From Zhenpiania hominis (GTDB lineage Bacteria > Bacillota > Clostridia > Peptostreptococcales > Anaerovoracaceae), in contig NZ_JACRYT010000003.1 in the NCBI RefSeq assembly GCF_014333425.1, forward strand, positions 124,001 to 188,000: a DNA stretch of 64,000 nt. The letters run 5' to 3'. Shown piece by piece: positions 42,422 to 50,970 of the stretch. Each line of letters opens with the position of its first letter. The stretch's first letter is position 1. The notes beneath the pieces are model-generated. The model saw nothing but the letters and a program-made list of their open reading frames with translations. It had not been told where the DNA came from and did no database searches. The position numbers and the translations under genes were made by a program.

Positions 42422-43564
42422 TTATTTTACTTTTACTCGTTTTACCTTGCTGTATGATCCGTAAAGTTTGCTGCCCCCTGCTTTTTTATAAGCTCTTACT
42501 TTCACATAGTAAACTTTTTTTCGTTTCAGCTTTTTAAAGGTTTTGCTGGTAGTACGATTTTTGGAAATGGTTGCCCGTTTTTTTCCTTTTGTGAATTTTT
42601 TGTTTCTGGCGATCATTACCTGATAGCCGGATGCGGCGCTGTTTCGTTTCCATGTAACTGTCAGGGTACGTTTTCCAGCTTTTACGGACCGCAGAACTAC
42701 TTTTTTCGGCGCTTTTTTTACAGATATCTTTCGGGAAATGGTCTGCCCGCTGATCGGAAGGGTTGCTCTGATGGTCGCGGTGCCCGTTTTCTTCCCTTTA
42801 ATTACGCCGGATGAATTGACCGTTGCTCTGGCATTGCTGCTCTTCCAGTTGAATGTCCGGGGCTGCAACTTTATGGATACCAGACCGAATTTTGGATTTC
42901 TTACATAAAGAGGAAAAGATGTTGTTCCTCCTTTTGAAACGACAATTGTTCCGGAATCCCGATAGGCTTTCAATCTTCCGGGAAGAGCCTGTACCGTCAA
43001 AGTAGCCTGTTTTACACCTCTTCCTGCAGCGATCACATCTGCGTCCTGGAATCCGAACACCTGAACCCAGCAGCGAGGGCCGCCATTTTGGCGAAAGCAG
43101 CCGATGCCGATGGAAACATAGTTGCTGTTCAGAATGTTCGCGCGGTGTCCCGAAGATTCCATCCAGCTTTCCATAACTCTCTTCGCGCTACTTTGGCCAA
43201 TCGCAATATTTTCACCGGATATTTTATAAGAAGCAGTATAACACATAGTGCCGTCCGGCCGTTCATGGTCAAAATAGAGAGCTCCTTCCGCAGCGCGCTG
43301 CATGGCGGCCTGCTGAAGTTCCACATCCATAGTCAGAGCAGGAAGCCCCGCAGCCCTTCTTTCTTTATTTACGATGGTCAGTACATCGGAAGCTTCCGAA
43401 TAATCGAGAGTCCCCTTTACATAAAAAAACTCATTTGCCGTCTGTGTCTGTTCCCCATCCTGACGGTATGAGGCTGCAGGAGTACCGTCTTCCGCAAAGC
43501 TATAGAGCGGAACGGTAAAAATCATCAGAACCACAGTTGCAAGAGCCAAAATCCTTTTTTTCAT
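42422..43564 (-). CDS. Secreted CAP/SCP-domain protein with Ig-like and Fn3-like domains
   Basis: Exported 380-residue protein. A signal peptide (residues 1-24, ending YSFA) precedes a CAP domain near residues 60-180 (LTIVNKERRAAGL, FDHERPDGTMCY, GENIAIG, GHRANILNSNYVSIGIG). A bacterial Ig-like (BIG_2) domain with NSSGVIKGKKTGTATI follows near residues 235-285. The last ~90 residues are a Fn3-like domain rich in Lys (VYYVKVRAYKKAGG). The same Lys-rich Fn3 type occurs in the amidase at 61400. It has a promoter of its own. Confidence 0.88.
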   Translation of the reverse strand: MKKRILALATVVLMIFTVPLYSFAEDGTPAASYRQDGEQTQTANEFFYVKGTLDYSEASDVLTIVNKERRAAGLPALTMDVELQQAAMQRAAEGALYFDHERPDGTMCYTASYKISGENIAIGQSSAKRVMESWMESSGHRANILNSNYVSIGIGCFRQNGGPRCWVQVFGFQDADVIAAGRGVKQATLTVQALPGRLKAYRDSGTIVVSKGGTTSFPLYVRNPKFGLVSIKLQPRTFNWKSSNARATVNSSGVIKGKKTGTATIRATLPISGQTISRKISVKKAPKKVVLRSVKAGKRTLTVTWKRNSAASGYQVMIARNKKFTKGKKRATISKNRTTSKTFKKLKRKKVYYVKVRAYKKAGGSKLYGSYSKVKRVKVK

Positions 43565-43609
43565 ATTCTTGTACTCCTTTTTTGAAAATATGTTTTTGAT
43601 GCTGGAATT

Positions 43610-43638
43610 ATTATAACATGGAGAATCTGGCAGAACAA
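43610..43638 (-). promoter_or_regulatory. Promoter of CAP-domain gene
   Basis: On the minus strand TTGTTC (43638-43633), a 17-base spacer and TATAAT (43615-43610), about 45 bases before the start; it overlaps the start-proximal end of neither neighbour. Confidence 0.75.
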
Positions 43639-43650
43639 TCTATCCTGTTG

Positions 43651-44229
43651 TTATTCTTCCTGTTCCCGGAATTCTTTGCGCAGCCTGCTGAGCGTTACAG
43701 GTGTCATATTCAGAAAAGAGGCGACATGTCTGTGGCTGACGCGATCAATCAGATCTTTATATTCACGCAGGAACCAATTATATCGTTCCTTTGCGTTCAG
43801 CATATAAATCGCGTGTTTAATATTTTGGTGTTCTTCCATTTCACGAATTAAAAGCTCATTATAAACATATACGAGCTCTGTGTGCTGCAGGAGTAACTCT
43901 TCTACAGCCTGCTTGGGTAGTTTTACAATGGTGGAATTTGTCTCTGCCGCAACATTGACAGCGGGCGGCTGATCCAGGCGGTAACTCCCGAGGGCCGCCT
44001 GTCCATAACGAAATACAAAACATTCTGTAGCTTCCTTACCTTTCGGATTCCCCCAAAAGCCCCGGAGAATCCCCTCGACCAAAAAAAAGAGACTTCCCTG
44101 CGATTCTCCTTTTGTAATCAGGTACGTCCCCTTTTTATATGTTTCTACTGCCGATAACCTGCAGAATTTTTTTAGAATTCTTTCGTCATGTATATTCAAA
44201 ATATCCTTGAAAAATTTTCTTTTATCCAT
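43651..44229 (-). CDS. Crp/Fnr-family regulator
   Basis: 192 residues: a cyclic-nucleotide-binding-type beta barrel (YKKGTYLITKGESQGSLFFLVEGILRGF) at residues 30-60, and a C-terminal HTH (VSHRHVASFLNMTPVTLSRLRKEF) at residues 164-187. Neither Fnr cysteines nor the full cAMP-contact set are seen, so the effector is unclear. It is between the CAP-domain gene and the kinase-like gene, all on the minus strand. Target genes cannot be read from sequence. Confidence 0.87.
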   Translation of the reverse strand: MDKRKFFKDILNIHDERILKKFCRLSAVETYKKGTYLITKGESQGSLFFLVEGILRGFWGNPKGKEATECFVFRYGQAALGSYRLDQPPAVNVAAETNSTIVKLPKQAVEELLLQHTELVYVYNELLIREMEEHQNIKHAIYMLNAKERYNWFLREYKDLIDRVSHRHVASFLNMTPVTLSRLRKEFREQEE

Positions 44230-44341
44230 CTGACTTCCACTTTCTGTTGTGTTTTAAAGAGAGTATCCATATTCTACCTTAATTCGGGTATTTTTGTGCC
44301 ATAATGTAAAAAATGAACCGTGAAATGTAACAAATAGGGTA

Positions 44342-45109
44342 TTATCTGTCCGGTTTGATATCGTAGAGCAGATCGCAGTAACGTCTGTCCTGCCTGGGGA
44401 TGCTTTTCAGGGATTTAAGCATTGCTTTCGCACTGGGAAAACGCTTTGAGGGATTCCTGTCAGTGGCTTTTTTGATTACACTGGCAAACGGCGCTCCCAA
44501 TATCCGGGCCAGTTCATCCATCTTATTGTCTTGTTCAAGGGGCGAATACCTTTCTCCTAAGGCCAGATGATATAAAGATGTTCCTATTTTGTAAATATCC
44601 GAACGTCTGCTGCGAAGTTCAGAAACCGGCCTTCTGCCGGGGGAAAGAAAAACACGGAAGTCCACCAGGCAGATGCTGCCTTCCGGAGTAAGCAGAATGT
44701 CAGACGGTTGAATATCCTTATGAATGAAAATCTTCTGCGAGTGAAGATAGGCCAATGCGCTGCAGAGCTGCATCCCCCAAAGCAGAAGCTGCTGTCCGGA
44801 AAAACATTTCTTTTCTGACAGAAGTTGCTGAAAGGACTTCCCGGGAATAAAAGGCGTGACTACATAAAGTTCATCGTCTATTTCTATGAATTCCAGTATC
44901 TGAGGTAAATGTGGATGCTTCAGATGTCTGAAGAATTCTGCCTCCCGCGTCCCACGGAAAATCGCCTGATCTGTTTCTCTTAATTTCCGCAGGACAACAA
45001 GCTGCTGTTCCTGGTTGTGGTAGGCTTTATAAATTGTGCTGCCGCGCTCGGTATCCTCCAGTAGCGTATAAGATTCAGATATAGGAATGGGCACTGTTTT
45101 AGTTTGCAT
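44342..45109 (-). CDS. Ser/Thr kinase-like protein, probable pseudokinase
   Basis: About 255 residues with the bacterial eukaryotic-like kinase fold, but altered key positions. The glycine loop is poor (EDTERGSTIYKAY). The VAIK Lys is replaced by Arg (VVLRKL). The catalytic loop reads HKDIQPSDILL rather than HRDLKxxN, and the DFG motif is DFR. The alpha-C Glu (AEFFRHL) remains. ATP transfer is doubtful, so a scaffold or regulatory role is likely. I use ATG 45109 because the promoter TATAAT (45177-45182) lies upstream; a longer frame begins at 45211. It is divergent from the GHKL array. Confidence 0.75.
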   Translation of the reverse strand: MQTKTVPIPISESYTLLEDTERGSTIYKAYHNQEQQLVVLRKLRETDQAIFRGTREAEFFRHLKHPHLPQILEFIEIDDELYVVTPFIPGKSFQQLLSEKKCFSGQQLLLWGMQLCSALAYLHSQKIFIHKDIQPSDILLTPEGSICLVDFRVFLSPGRRPVSELRSRRSDIYKIGTSLYHLALGERYSPLEQDNKMDELARILGAPFASVIKKATDRNPSKRFPSAKAMLKSLKSIPRQDRRYCDLLYDIKPDR

Positions 45110-45356
45110 AAATATCCAACTCTTTCTATATAAGTGATTTGCTTTCCCTGTAGCCCTAAAATGGACATATAATTTTATTATATCCTGTTTTTTCGGAGTA
45201 TGCATTAACATAGGTTAACAGAATGAAAGTTTTTTTGACTTTTTTTATAAATAGCTCTTGTTTTTTTAAAGTTAATTTTTATACTTGATTTTTTATTTTT
45301 ATGATGATAAACTTTTCCTACTCGTATTTTTATATAGTGAACAGGAGATCCTTATT
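45110..45356. promoter_or_regulatory. Divergent intergenic region with minus-strand TATAAT
   Basis: About 250 very A/T-rich bases between the divergent kinase-like and GHKL genes. TATAAT reads on the minus strand at 45177-45182. A T-rich stretch runs to the TTG start at 45357. I see no clear operator; several short AT-rich motifs are present. Confidence 0.45.
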
Positions 45357-46529
45357 TTGCAGTTCTTTCTTATTTGTACAAGCGTTTTTACCAACAGTAT
45401 TTTTTTGATTTTTTTTCAAGAGTTTTTCAGGCCGAAAAAAGTCTGGCTGCCCGCGATATTTTTTGTTTTACCACCAATTGTTTTTTGTTTGGCGGGTTTG
45501 TATCCGGATGTGCTGCTGCGGATCCCGGAGGATCTGGCATCTCTTGCTATTGTCTGGTTTTTTAATCTTTGCGCGTTATTTTTCTGCTGTTCCGATCCTC
45601 TGAGAAAAAAGATGAAAGCTGCCCTTTGGATGTTGGGCCTGTATCTGGCATCCGTGCTGATTTTTTATATGATCTTTGCAAAGCAAGTGCAAAGCTATAC
45701 CGATACAATTGGTATTGGTGATGATATCCATAAAGAATTGTATTATCTGCTTATACAGCTTACTTTTTTCTTTGTTTGCACTCTGGTTTTCAGCGCAGCT
45801 TTTATTTTTTACAAATTTCGGAAAAAGCAAATGACACTCCAGAACACAGCCCTTTTCAGTTTATTTGTGGCTACACAAATACTTTTAATGGCGTCTCTTT
45901 TGATCCGCGTTTACAGGAATATCGATTTCCCTATCCTGTGGTTCTGTCTTGCTTCTGGAGTCATGTGCATTGTCGCTGACTTTTATGTGTTCAAAGCATT
46001 CAAGGAAATCGGGCGCAAATCAAAGCTTAGACAACAAGCCTATTTTTATAAAAAACAGCTGGATATTCAGCTGAAGCATTACGAAAAGCTTTCGGAATAT
46101 GACGTGACACTTTCTCATATCCGACACGATTTAAAAAATGAAATCAGTGTGATTCAGTACCTTCTGCAACAGAAGAATTACCAGGATGCAGAGGAACTGG
46201 CTGATGAAATACAGAATATGATTCAGAGACTTGAGAAGATTGAATGTTGCGAGAATAAAATTCTCAATGCGTTGATTTTTATCTGCGGTCAGAAAATGGA
46301 ATCCCAGGGGATTGATTTTACTTGCAGGAATTTGGACATTCCAGAAACCATCTCCGCGGATCTTCCACAGCTTTGTGAAACCTTTTCCAGCAAACTGGAA
46401 AGCTGTATGAAGAAAGGTCCTTCAGCAGCTGAACTGTCCGGAACCTTTGCGGAAGGAAAGTTCCTGCTGACAAGTAAATTTTCAAGCAGAGAGCAGGATG
46501 TGGTACAGGATACGATTTATGTGAACTAG
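45357..46529 (+). CDS. AgrC-like GHKL sensor: DHp His present, ATPase domain lost
   Basis: Six or so membrane segments cover residues 1-215, followed by a DHp helix with the phospho-acceptor in LSHIRHDLKNEI near residue 257. After GIDFTCR the ATPase region is degraded: the N-box position reads ETFSSKLESCMKK instead of RILSNLLDNAxEAC, and no GxGxGL motif follows before the stop. It can accept phosphate but is unlikely to bind ATP itself. The start is TTG at 45357 (after CAGGAG), which aligns with both paralogues; an upstream TTG at 45285 is less likely. Confidence 0.75.
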   Translation: MQFFLICTSVFTNSIFLIFFQEFFRPKKVWLPAIFFVLPPIVFCLAGLYPDVLLRIPEDLASLAIVWFFNLCALFFCCSDPLRKKMKAALWMLGLYLASVLIFYMIFAKQVQSYTDTIGIGDDIHKELYYLLIQLTFFFVCTLVFSAAFIFYKFRKKQMTLQNTALFSLFVATQILLMASLLIRVYRNIDFPILWFCLASGVMCIVADFYVFKAFKEIGRKSKLRQQAYFYKKQLDIQLKHYEKLSEYDVTLSHIRHDLKNEISVIQYLLQQKNYQDAEELADEIQNMIQRLEKIECCENKILNALIFICGQKMESQGIDFTCRNLDIPETISADLPQLCETFSSKLESCMKKGPSAAELSGTFAEGKFLLTSKFSSREQDVVQDTIYVN

Positions 46530-47138
46530 CAGAAAGCGGGAAATTTGCGATGCTGATTTTTTGCTGTATCCTTGCGGATATAGCGGCATTTTATATTTTA
46601 AGGGAAATGGACAAGAAAGCGGAGCTGGAAGCTGGAGCCTCTCGCGGAAGAGCTGGAACATCTGCGGACTGTATCTTATTGCAGGCACCGTATCGTAAAC
46701 GCCTTGATTTTTATGAAACACAGGGAGATGAAGCAATCCGGCATCTCCTTGGTTTACCGCATTCATCTGGAAAAAGACTGTTTTGTGGAAAACAGCGACC
46801 TCTGCCGGATTCTGTCCAATCTGCTGGACAACGCCATCGAGGCCTGTCGTGAAATTCCAGATGCGGAGATCCGCCTCACCTGTATGCCAGTGAAACATAC
46901 CCTGCTTATTAAAACTGAGAATCCGGTTTCTGATGTGATCCGATTTCATAAAAACGGACTTCCGCTTTCTTCAAAAGAAGGCCCCGGACATGGAAGAGGC
47001 CTCGCCAGTGTCAAAGAAATTGCGGGAAAATACCATGGGACTCTGAAGATTGAGGCGGATACGGATAAGTTCACGGTATCAGTCAATTTGTTTTCAATTC
47101 GTATGAAGGGAGGAAAAGACAGTTGCTGTATGGATTAA
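46530..47138 (+). pseudogene. Decayed GHKL kinase copy
   Basis: Two short open frames together make a truncated paralogue. Its first part resembles the last membrane helix (LADIAAFYILREMDKKAELEA). A deletion and frame change at about 46630 then remove the DHp region and continue LEPLAEELEHLRTVSYCRHRIVNAL into an intact-looking ATPase part with NLLDNAIEACREI and GPGHGRGLASVKEI. The last part could still be translated from ATG 46704 as a 144-residue ATPase-like piece. Confidence 0.6.
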
Positions 47139-48445
47139 CTGTACTTTGTACGACCCTGAGCAATACTGCTCTGGCTATTTTTTTCAGTCTGACGATGACA
47201 GGAAAGCGCAAGGTCCTTTTCGTCATTCTTTTTTCGCTGTCTGTTCCCGCGGTTTTGCTTCCGCTTGACTTGCTGAATATCGCGGAAATTACAGAAGGAC
47301 ATATTCTGCGTTCCCTCAGCGCTATGTTCTTGTCTTTTCTGCTGATTCGCATTTTCTTTGAGGAAACCATTGTCAAGGAAATCGTAATTTTCGCAGTTGG
47401 TATTACATTTTCTCAGATGTGCAATCTCCTTATTTCCGTACCTCTCGCTAAAAGCGGTTTTTTCGAAGCATCAATTCCTCAGACAGAGCTGACGCCGAAT
47501 TTTTTAATTGCGCAGTATCTGACGACATTTGCATATGCGCTGTCCATCTTTCTGGCCGCGGCATTGATCAAAAGAAGAAACGCAATCTATCATGAGGGTT
47601 GGAAACTGCTCTGCCTGTTTATGATCGTACAGATTATTCTGGGGCTCTGCTATGCTCTTGGTACAGAATCCGATCTGTCTTCGGAGACCGTTTATGAAAA
47701 TATCCGTTTGGCTGTCATTTGCATGGCTGCAGATCTGTCAATTTTTTATGTGATCAGCGAAGTGGATAAGAAAGCGGCGCTGGAAGCTGCCGCTGAATTC
47801 TACAAAAACCAGCTGTCCATGCAGCTTTCACTCTACGAGAATTTTTCTGCTTACGGAGAAAGCCTGCGGCAGACAAAGCAGGATCTGGTTGAATCTCTTT
47901 CTCAGGCACAGCAGTCTTTGAAAAGCCGTGATTACTCCAGCGCGGAAAAAATGCTGAAGCCCCTTCCCCAAGAGCTGGAGAAGCTGCGGACCATATCTTA
48001 CTGCGGGCACCGCATCGTAAACGCCCTGCTCTTTGTGAAGCAGCGCAAAATGAAACAGTACGGTATTTCCTTTGACTGCCGGGTTCGTCTGGCAGAGGAC
48101 TGTTTTGTAGAAAGCAGCCACCTTTGCCGGATTCTCTCTAATCTGCTGGACAACGCAACCGAGGCCTGTAAGAAAATCTCGAACGCGGAAATTCATCTTA
48201 CCTGCATTCCGGTAAAAAATACCCTTCTTATTAAGACGGAAAACCCGATTTCCGGTTCGATTCCCATGCAGAAAAACGGATTTCCCGCATCTACAAAGAA
48301 AGAACCTGGTCATGGGAAAGGCCTTGCCAGTGTAAAGGAGATCGTAGATCGGTATCATGGAGAACTTCGTATTGAGCAAAAAAGCAGTATGTTTCTGGTA
48401 TCGGTTGCTTTATTTCAAAAGACAGGAGGAAAAGGAGAATGTTGA
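47123..48445 (+). CDS. AgrC-like GHKL sensor kinase lacking the DHp His
   Basis: 440 residues: six membrane segments (residues 1-215), a DHp helix where the usual His is Gln (SLRQTKQDLVESL near residue 255), and a full GHKL ATPase domain with N-box RILSNLLDNATEAC near residue 345 and G-box GHGKGLASVKEI near residue 395. TTG start after GGGAGG. It ends with a 7-base overlap with the next gene. The last ~187 residues are nearly identical to those of that gene, while the membrane parts differ greatly. Confidence 0.78.
   Translation: MLYGLTVLCTTLSNTALAIFFSLTMTGKRKVLFVILFSLSVPAVLLPLDLLNIAEITEGHILRSLSAMFLSFLLIRIFFEETIVKEIVIFAVGITFSQMCNLLISVPLAKSGFFEASIPQTELTPNFLIAQYLTTFAYALSIFLAAALIKRRNAIYHEGWKLLCLFMIVQIILGLCYALGTESDLSSETVYENIRLAVICMAADLSIFYVISEVDKKAALEAAAEFYKNQLSMQLSLYENFSAYGESLRQTKQDLVESLSQAQQSLKSRDYSSAEKMLKPLPQELEKLRTISYCGHRIVNALLFVKQRKMKQYGISFDCRVRLAEDCFVESSHLCRILSNLLDNATEACKKISNAEIHLTCIPVKNTLLIKTENPISGSIPMQKNGFPASTKKEPGHGKGLASVKEIVDRYHGELRIEQKSSMFLVSVALFQKTGGKGEC
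47780..48340 (+). repeat. 561-bp direct repeat, copy 1 (kinase core)
   Basis: Gap-free, highly similar to 49099-49659; by eye 14 of 187 encoded residues differ. It covers DHp to G-box. Confidence 0.85.
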
Positions 48446-49752
48446 TCTATTGTTTGACTCTGCTATGTACCACATTAAACTCGGTAATCACCGGTTTGTT
48501 TTGCTGTTTTACCCTGTCTGGCCGGCATAAAATCCGGTTTCTTTTGTTCTTTTCTTTGTTTGTCCCTGTACTTTTGGTTGCTCTGGACTGGGCCGATATC
48601 GCGGAAATTGCTGAGGGCCACCCTCTGCGAACAATAATTGCTTTAATCGAAAATATATTACTGCTACATTTCTTTTTTGAAGATTCTCTTGTAAAGAAAT
48701 TACTGATTTTTGCGGCTGGCGCGGTACTCCAGTATTTAAGTGTATTTTTAGTTGCCTTCCCACTTGCAATCCTCGATTTTTTCGATCCGATTCTTGTAGA
48801 TGTAGAGCTGACCCCGGAATTTCTGGTTACACAGTATCTGGGCATGATCTGCTACTTTTTTCTTATGCTGGTGACTACTCGATTTATCAGAAACCGTTCT
48901 GCTGAGGGAAATGAAGGGTGGAACCTGCTGATTCTTTTTATGATTGTTCAGCTTTTTCTTCTCTTCACTTTTCCTGTAGGCATGGGAAAGGTTATCCCTC
49001 AGGAATTCCTCGTTTTTTTTATCTTTGCGGCTCTGCTATGCTTTTGTACGGATTTGGCGATCTTCTACGTTATCGACGGTATTAATAAAAAGACAGCACT
49101 GGAAGCTGCCGCTGAATTCTACAAAACCCAGCTGTCCATGCAGCTTTCACTCTACGAGAATTTTTCCGCTTATGGGGAAAACCTGCGGCAGACAAAGCAG
49201 GATCTGGTCGAATCCCTTTCCCAGGCACAGCAGTCTTTGAAAAGCCGTGATTATTCCAGCGCAGAAAAAATGCTGGAGCCCCTTCCGCAAGAGCTGGAGA
49301 AGCTGCGGACCATATCTTACTGCGAGCACCGCATTGTAAACGCCCTGCTCTTTGTAAAGCAGCGTAAAATGAAACAGTACGGTATTTCCTTTGACTGCCG
49401 GGTTCGTCTGGAAGAGGATTGTTTTGTAGAAAGCAGCCACCTTTGCCGGATTCTGTCCAACCTGCTGGACAACGCTATCGAGGCCTGCCGTGAAATTCCA
49501 AACGCGGAAATTCATCTGACCTGCATGCCGGTAAAAAATACCCTTCTTATTAAGACGGAAAACCCGGTTTCCGATTCGATTTCCATGCAGAAAAACGGAC
49601 TTCCCGCATCTACAAAGAAAGAACCCGGTCACGGGAAAGGACTTGCCAGTGTAAAGGAGCTTGCGCAGCATTATAACGGAGGTCTGCAGGTGCAGACAGG
49701 ATCTCTCTTTCGCGCAACAGTAATTCTATTCCCCGATGGCAGGAACGCGTGA
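48439..49752 (+). CDS. AgrC-like GHKL sensor kinase lacking the DHp His (second copy)
   Basis: 437 residues with the same layout as its neighbour: membrane sensor part, Gln at the phospho-acceptor site (NLRQTKQDLVESL), N-box RILSNLLDNAIEACREI and G-box GHGKGLASVKEL. The ATG is preceded by AGGAGG and overlaps the upstream stop, so the two are translated together. The sensor half is only distantly similar to the neighbour, so different signals or partners are likely. No response regulator follows. Confidence 0.8.
   Translation: MLIYCLTLLCTTLNSVITGLFCCFTLSGRHKIRFLLFFSLFVPVLLVALDWADIAEIAEGHPLRTIIALIENILLLHFFFEDSLVKKLLIFAAGAVLQYLSVFLVAFPLAILDFFDPILVDVELTPEFLVTQYLGMICYFFLMLVTTRFIRNRSAEGNEGWNLLILFMIVQLFLLFTFPVGMGKVIPQEFLVFFIFAALLCFCTDLAIFYVIDGINKKTALEAAAEFYKTQLSMQLSLYENFSAYGENLRQTKQDLVESLSQAQQSLKSRDYSSAEKMLEPLPQELEKLRTISYCEHRIVNALLFVKQRKMKQYGISFDCRVRLEEDCFVESSHLCRILSNLLDNAIEACREIPNAEIHLTCMPVKNTLLIKTENPVSDSISMQKNGLPASTKKEPGHGKGLASVKELAQHYNGGLQVQTGSLFRATVILFPDGRNA
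49099..49659 (+). repeat. 561-bp direct repeat, copy 2 (kinase core)
   Basis: Partner of 47780-48340; see that entry. Confidence 0.85.
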
Positions 49753-49813
49753 TCGGATCCTTGATAAAATCAGCCGGACCAAAGACGAGTTTTCGCTGCC
49801 GATTGCAATTCAG

Positions 49814-50950
49814 CTATTCATCTGTACCATCCATTTCAATGTCCAGTCCGTTGACTTCCACATGATCATTGATGGCGATGACGAGGCATTTTCGATCGTC
49901 AATAATACGGGTCTCCACAAGATCCGCCCGATCCGGACTTACTTTAATGACAACATCCGGAGTCTCGATGCTGAATTTTTTCGTTTCTGCTACATTAGCA
50001 GCCATTAACCGCCGTTTTTCGCCGGCAGTTTGGGTAAAGACAGTTTCCACTTTTTCAAGTTTTTCTTCGGAGGCGCCGCTCTGCTCTAAGAGCCGACGCA
50101 TATCAAATTTGTCCAGTTCCAAAGGTTCCGGCTCTTCTTTATTTTCCTCGATCATCTCCTGCAGATTGTCATGGATGCAGCGTACCATTTCGAAGTTACA
50201 CTCTTCGCCCAGGGTCTCGGAAAGGATCTCATTAAAGGTTACTTTCTGATTTTCCGCGGAAAGAGGAATATCGCTTCCAAGCAGTTCCTCGATAAGTTTT
50301 GGCTGCAGTTCTTCCGGTTTTTTTGTGAAATAGAGGGCCTGGTGAATATCGGCGGTCCGGTCGTTAAATGCCGGGAACAGGAATCCCTTCACCGGAGGAT
50401 CCACCACCCAGTCTCGATTGCGGCCGACGATAGAGTTCTGATCCACATCATAACTAAGTCCGGCTTTTGACAATTTAACTGGACAGATACTACACAGTAT
50501 GTACTCATAAACATTATCCGAAGCATCAAACATCTCGGAACCGTCGGAAGCTTTGCCCGGCACATCATAAACAGCGTGAATCAAAATGATATAGTAATTC
50601 TCTCCATATTCAAAGTTGTCGATAATCTTGTTGTAAAATTCGTCGATCAGAGCTTCATCCTCCAGCTTGCTGTTTCGCAGCCGATAAAGGAATTCCTGCG
50701 TGCCTCCCGCCTCTTCCTGGTGAAGGGGAAATTCCATGTTAATCAGTTTTTTCCCCAGGGTCCCTGTAAGTGTCTGCTTGAAAATTTCAAAGTATTTAAA
50801 GGCTTCCTCCTCCGGAAGGCTCAGAAAAGACCGGTTTATTTCGCATTTACGATTTTTTTCGTGATCCACATAACACCCGCACATCCGGGTAATAGCGCAG
50901 TTTTCCGGTGTAAACTGCTTTTTGATTTCCAGAATTTCTTTGCTTATCAT
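49814..50950 (-). CDS. DUF4317 family protein
   Basis: 378-residue cytosolic protein starting MISKEILEIKKQFTPENCAITRMCGCYVD, which is the DUF4317 hallmark with the N-terminal Cys pair. No catalytic motif is evident, and no function is established. The Asp/Glu-rich middle and the C-terminal IAINDHVEVNGLDIEMDG segment are conserved in the family. It lies between the GHKL array (convergent) and an SDR gene. Confidence 0.9.
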   Translation of the reverse strand: MISKEILEIKKQFTPENCAITRMCGCYVDHEKNRKCEINRSFLSLPEEEAFKYFEIFKQTLTGTLGKKLINMEFPLHQEEAGGTQEFLYRLRNSKLEDEALIDEFYNKIIDNFEYGENYYIILIHAVYDVPGKASDGSEMFDASDNVYEYILCSICPVKLSKAGLSYDVDQNSIVGRNRDWVVDPPVKGFLFPAFNDRTADIHQALYFTKKPEELQPKLIEELLGSDIPLSAENQKVTFNEILSETLGEECNFEMVRCIHDNLQEMIEENKEEPEPLELDKFDMRRLLEQSGASEEKLEKVETVFTQTAGEKRRLMAANVAETKKFSIETPDVVIKVSPDRADLVETRIIDDRKCLVIAINDHVEVNGLDIEMDGTDE

Positions 50951-50970
50951 AATAACCTCGCTTTATCTTT

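Noticed and set aside
45285-49752. Complete agr-like quorum-sensing locus
   Set aside because: No AgrB/AgrD-like genes and no LytTR response regulator within the window.
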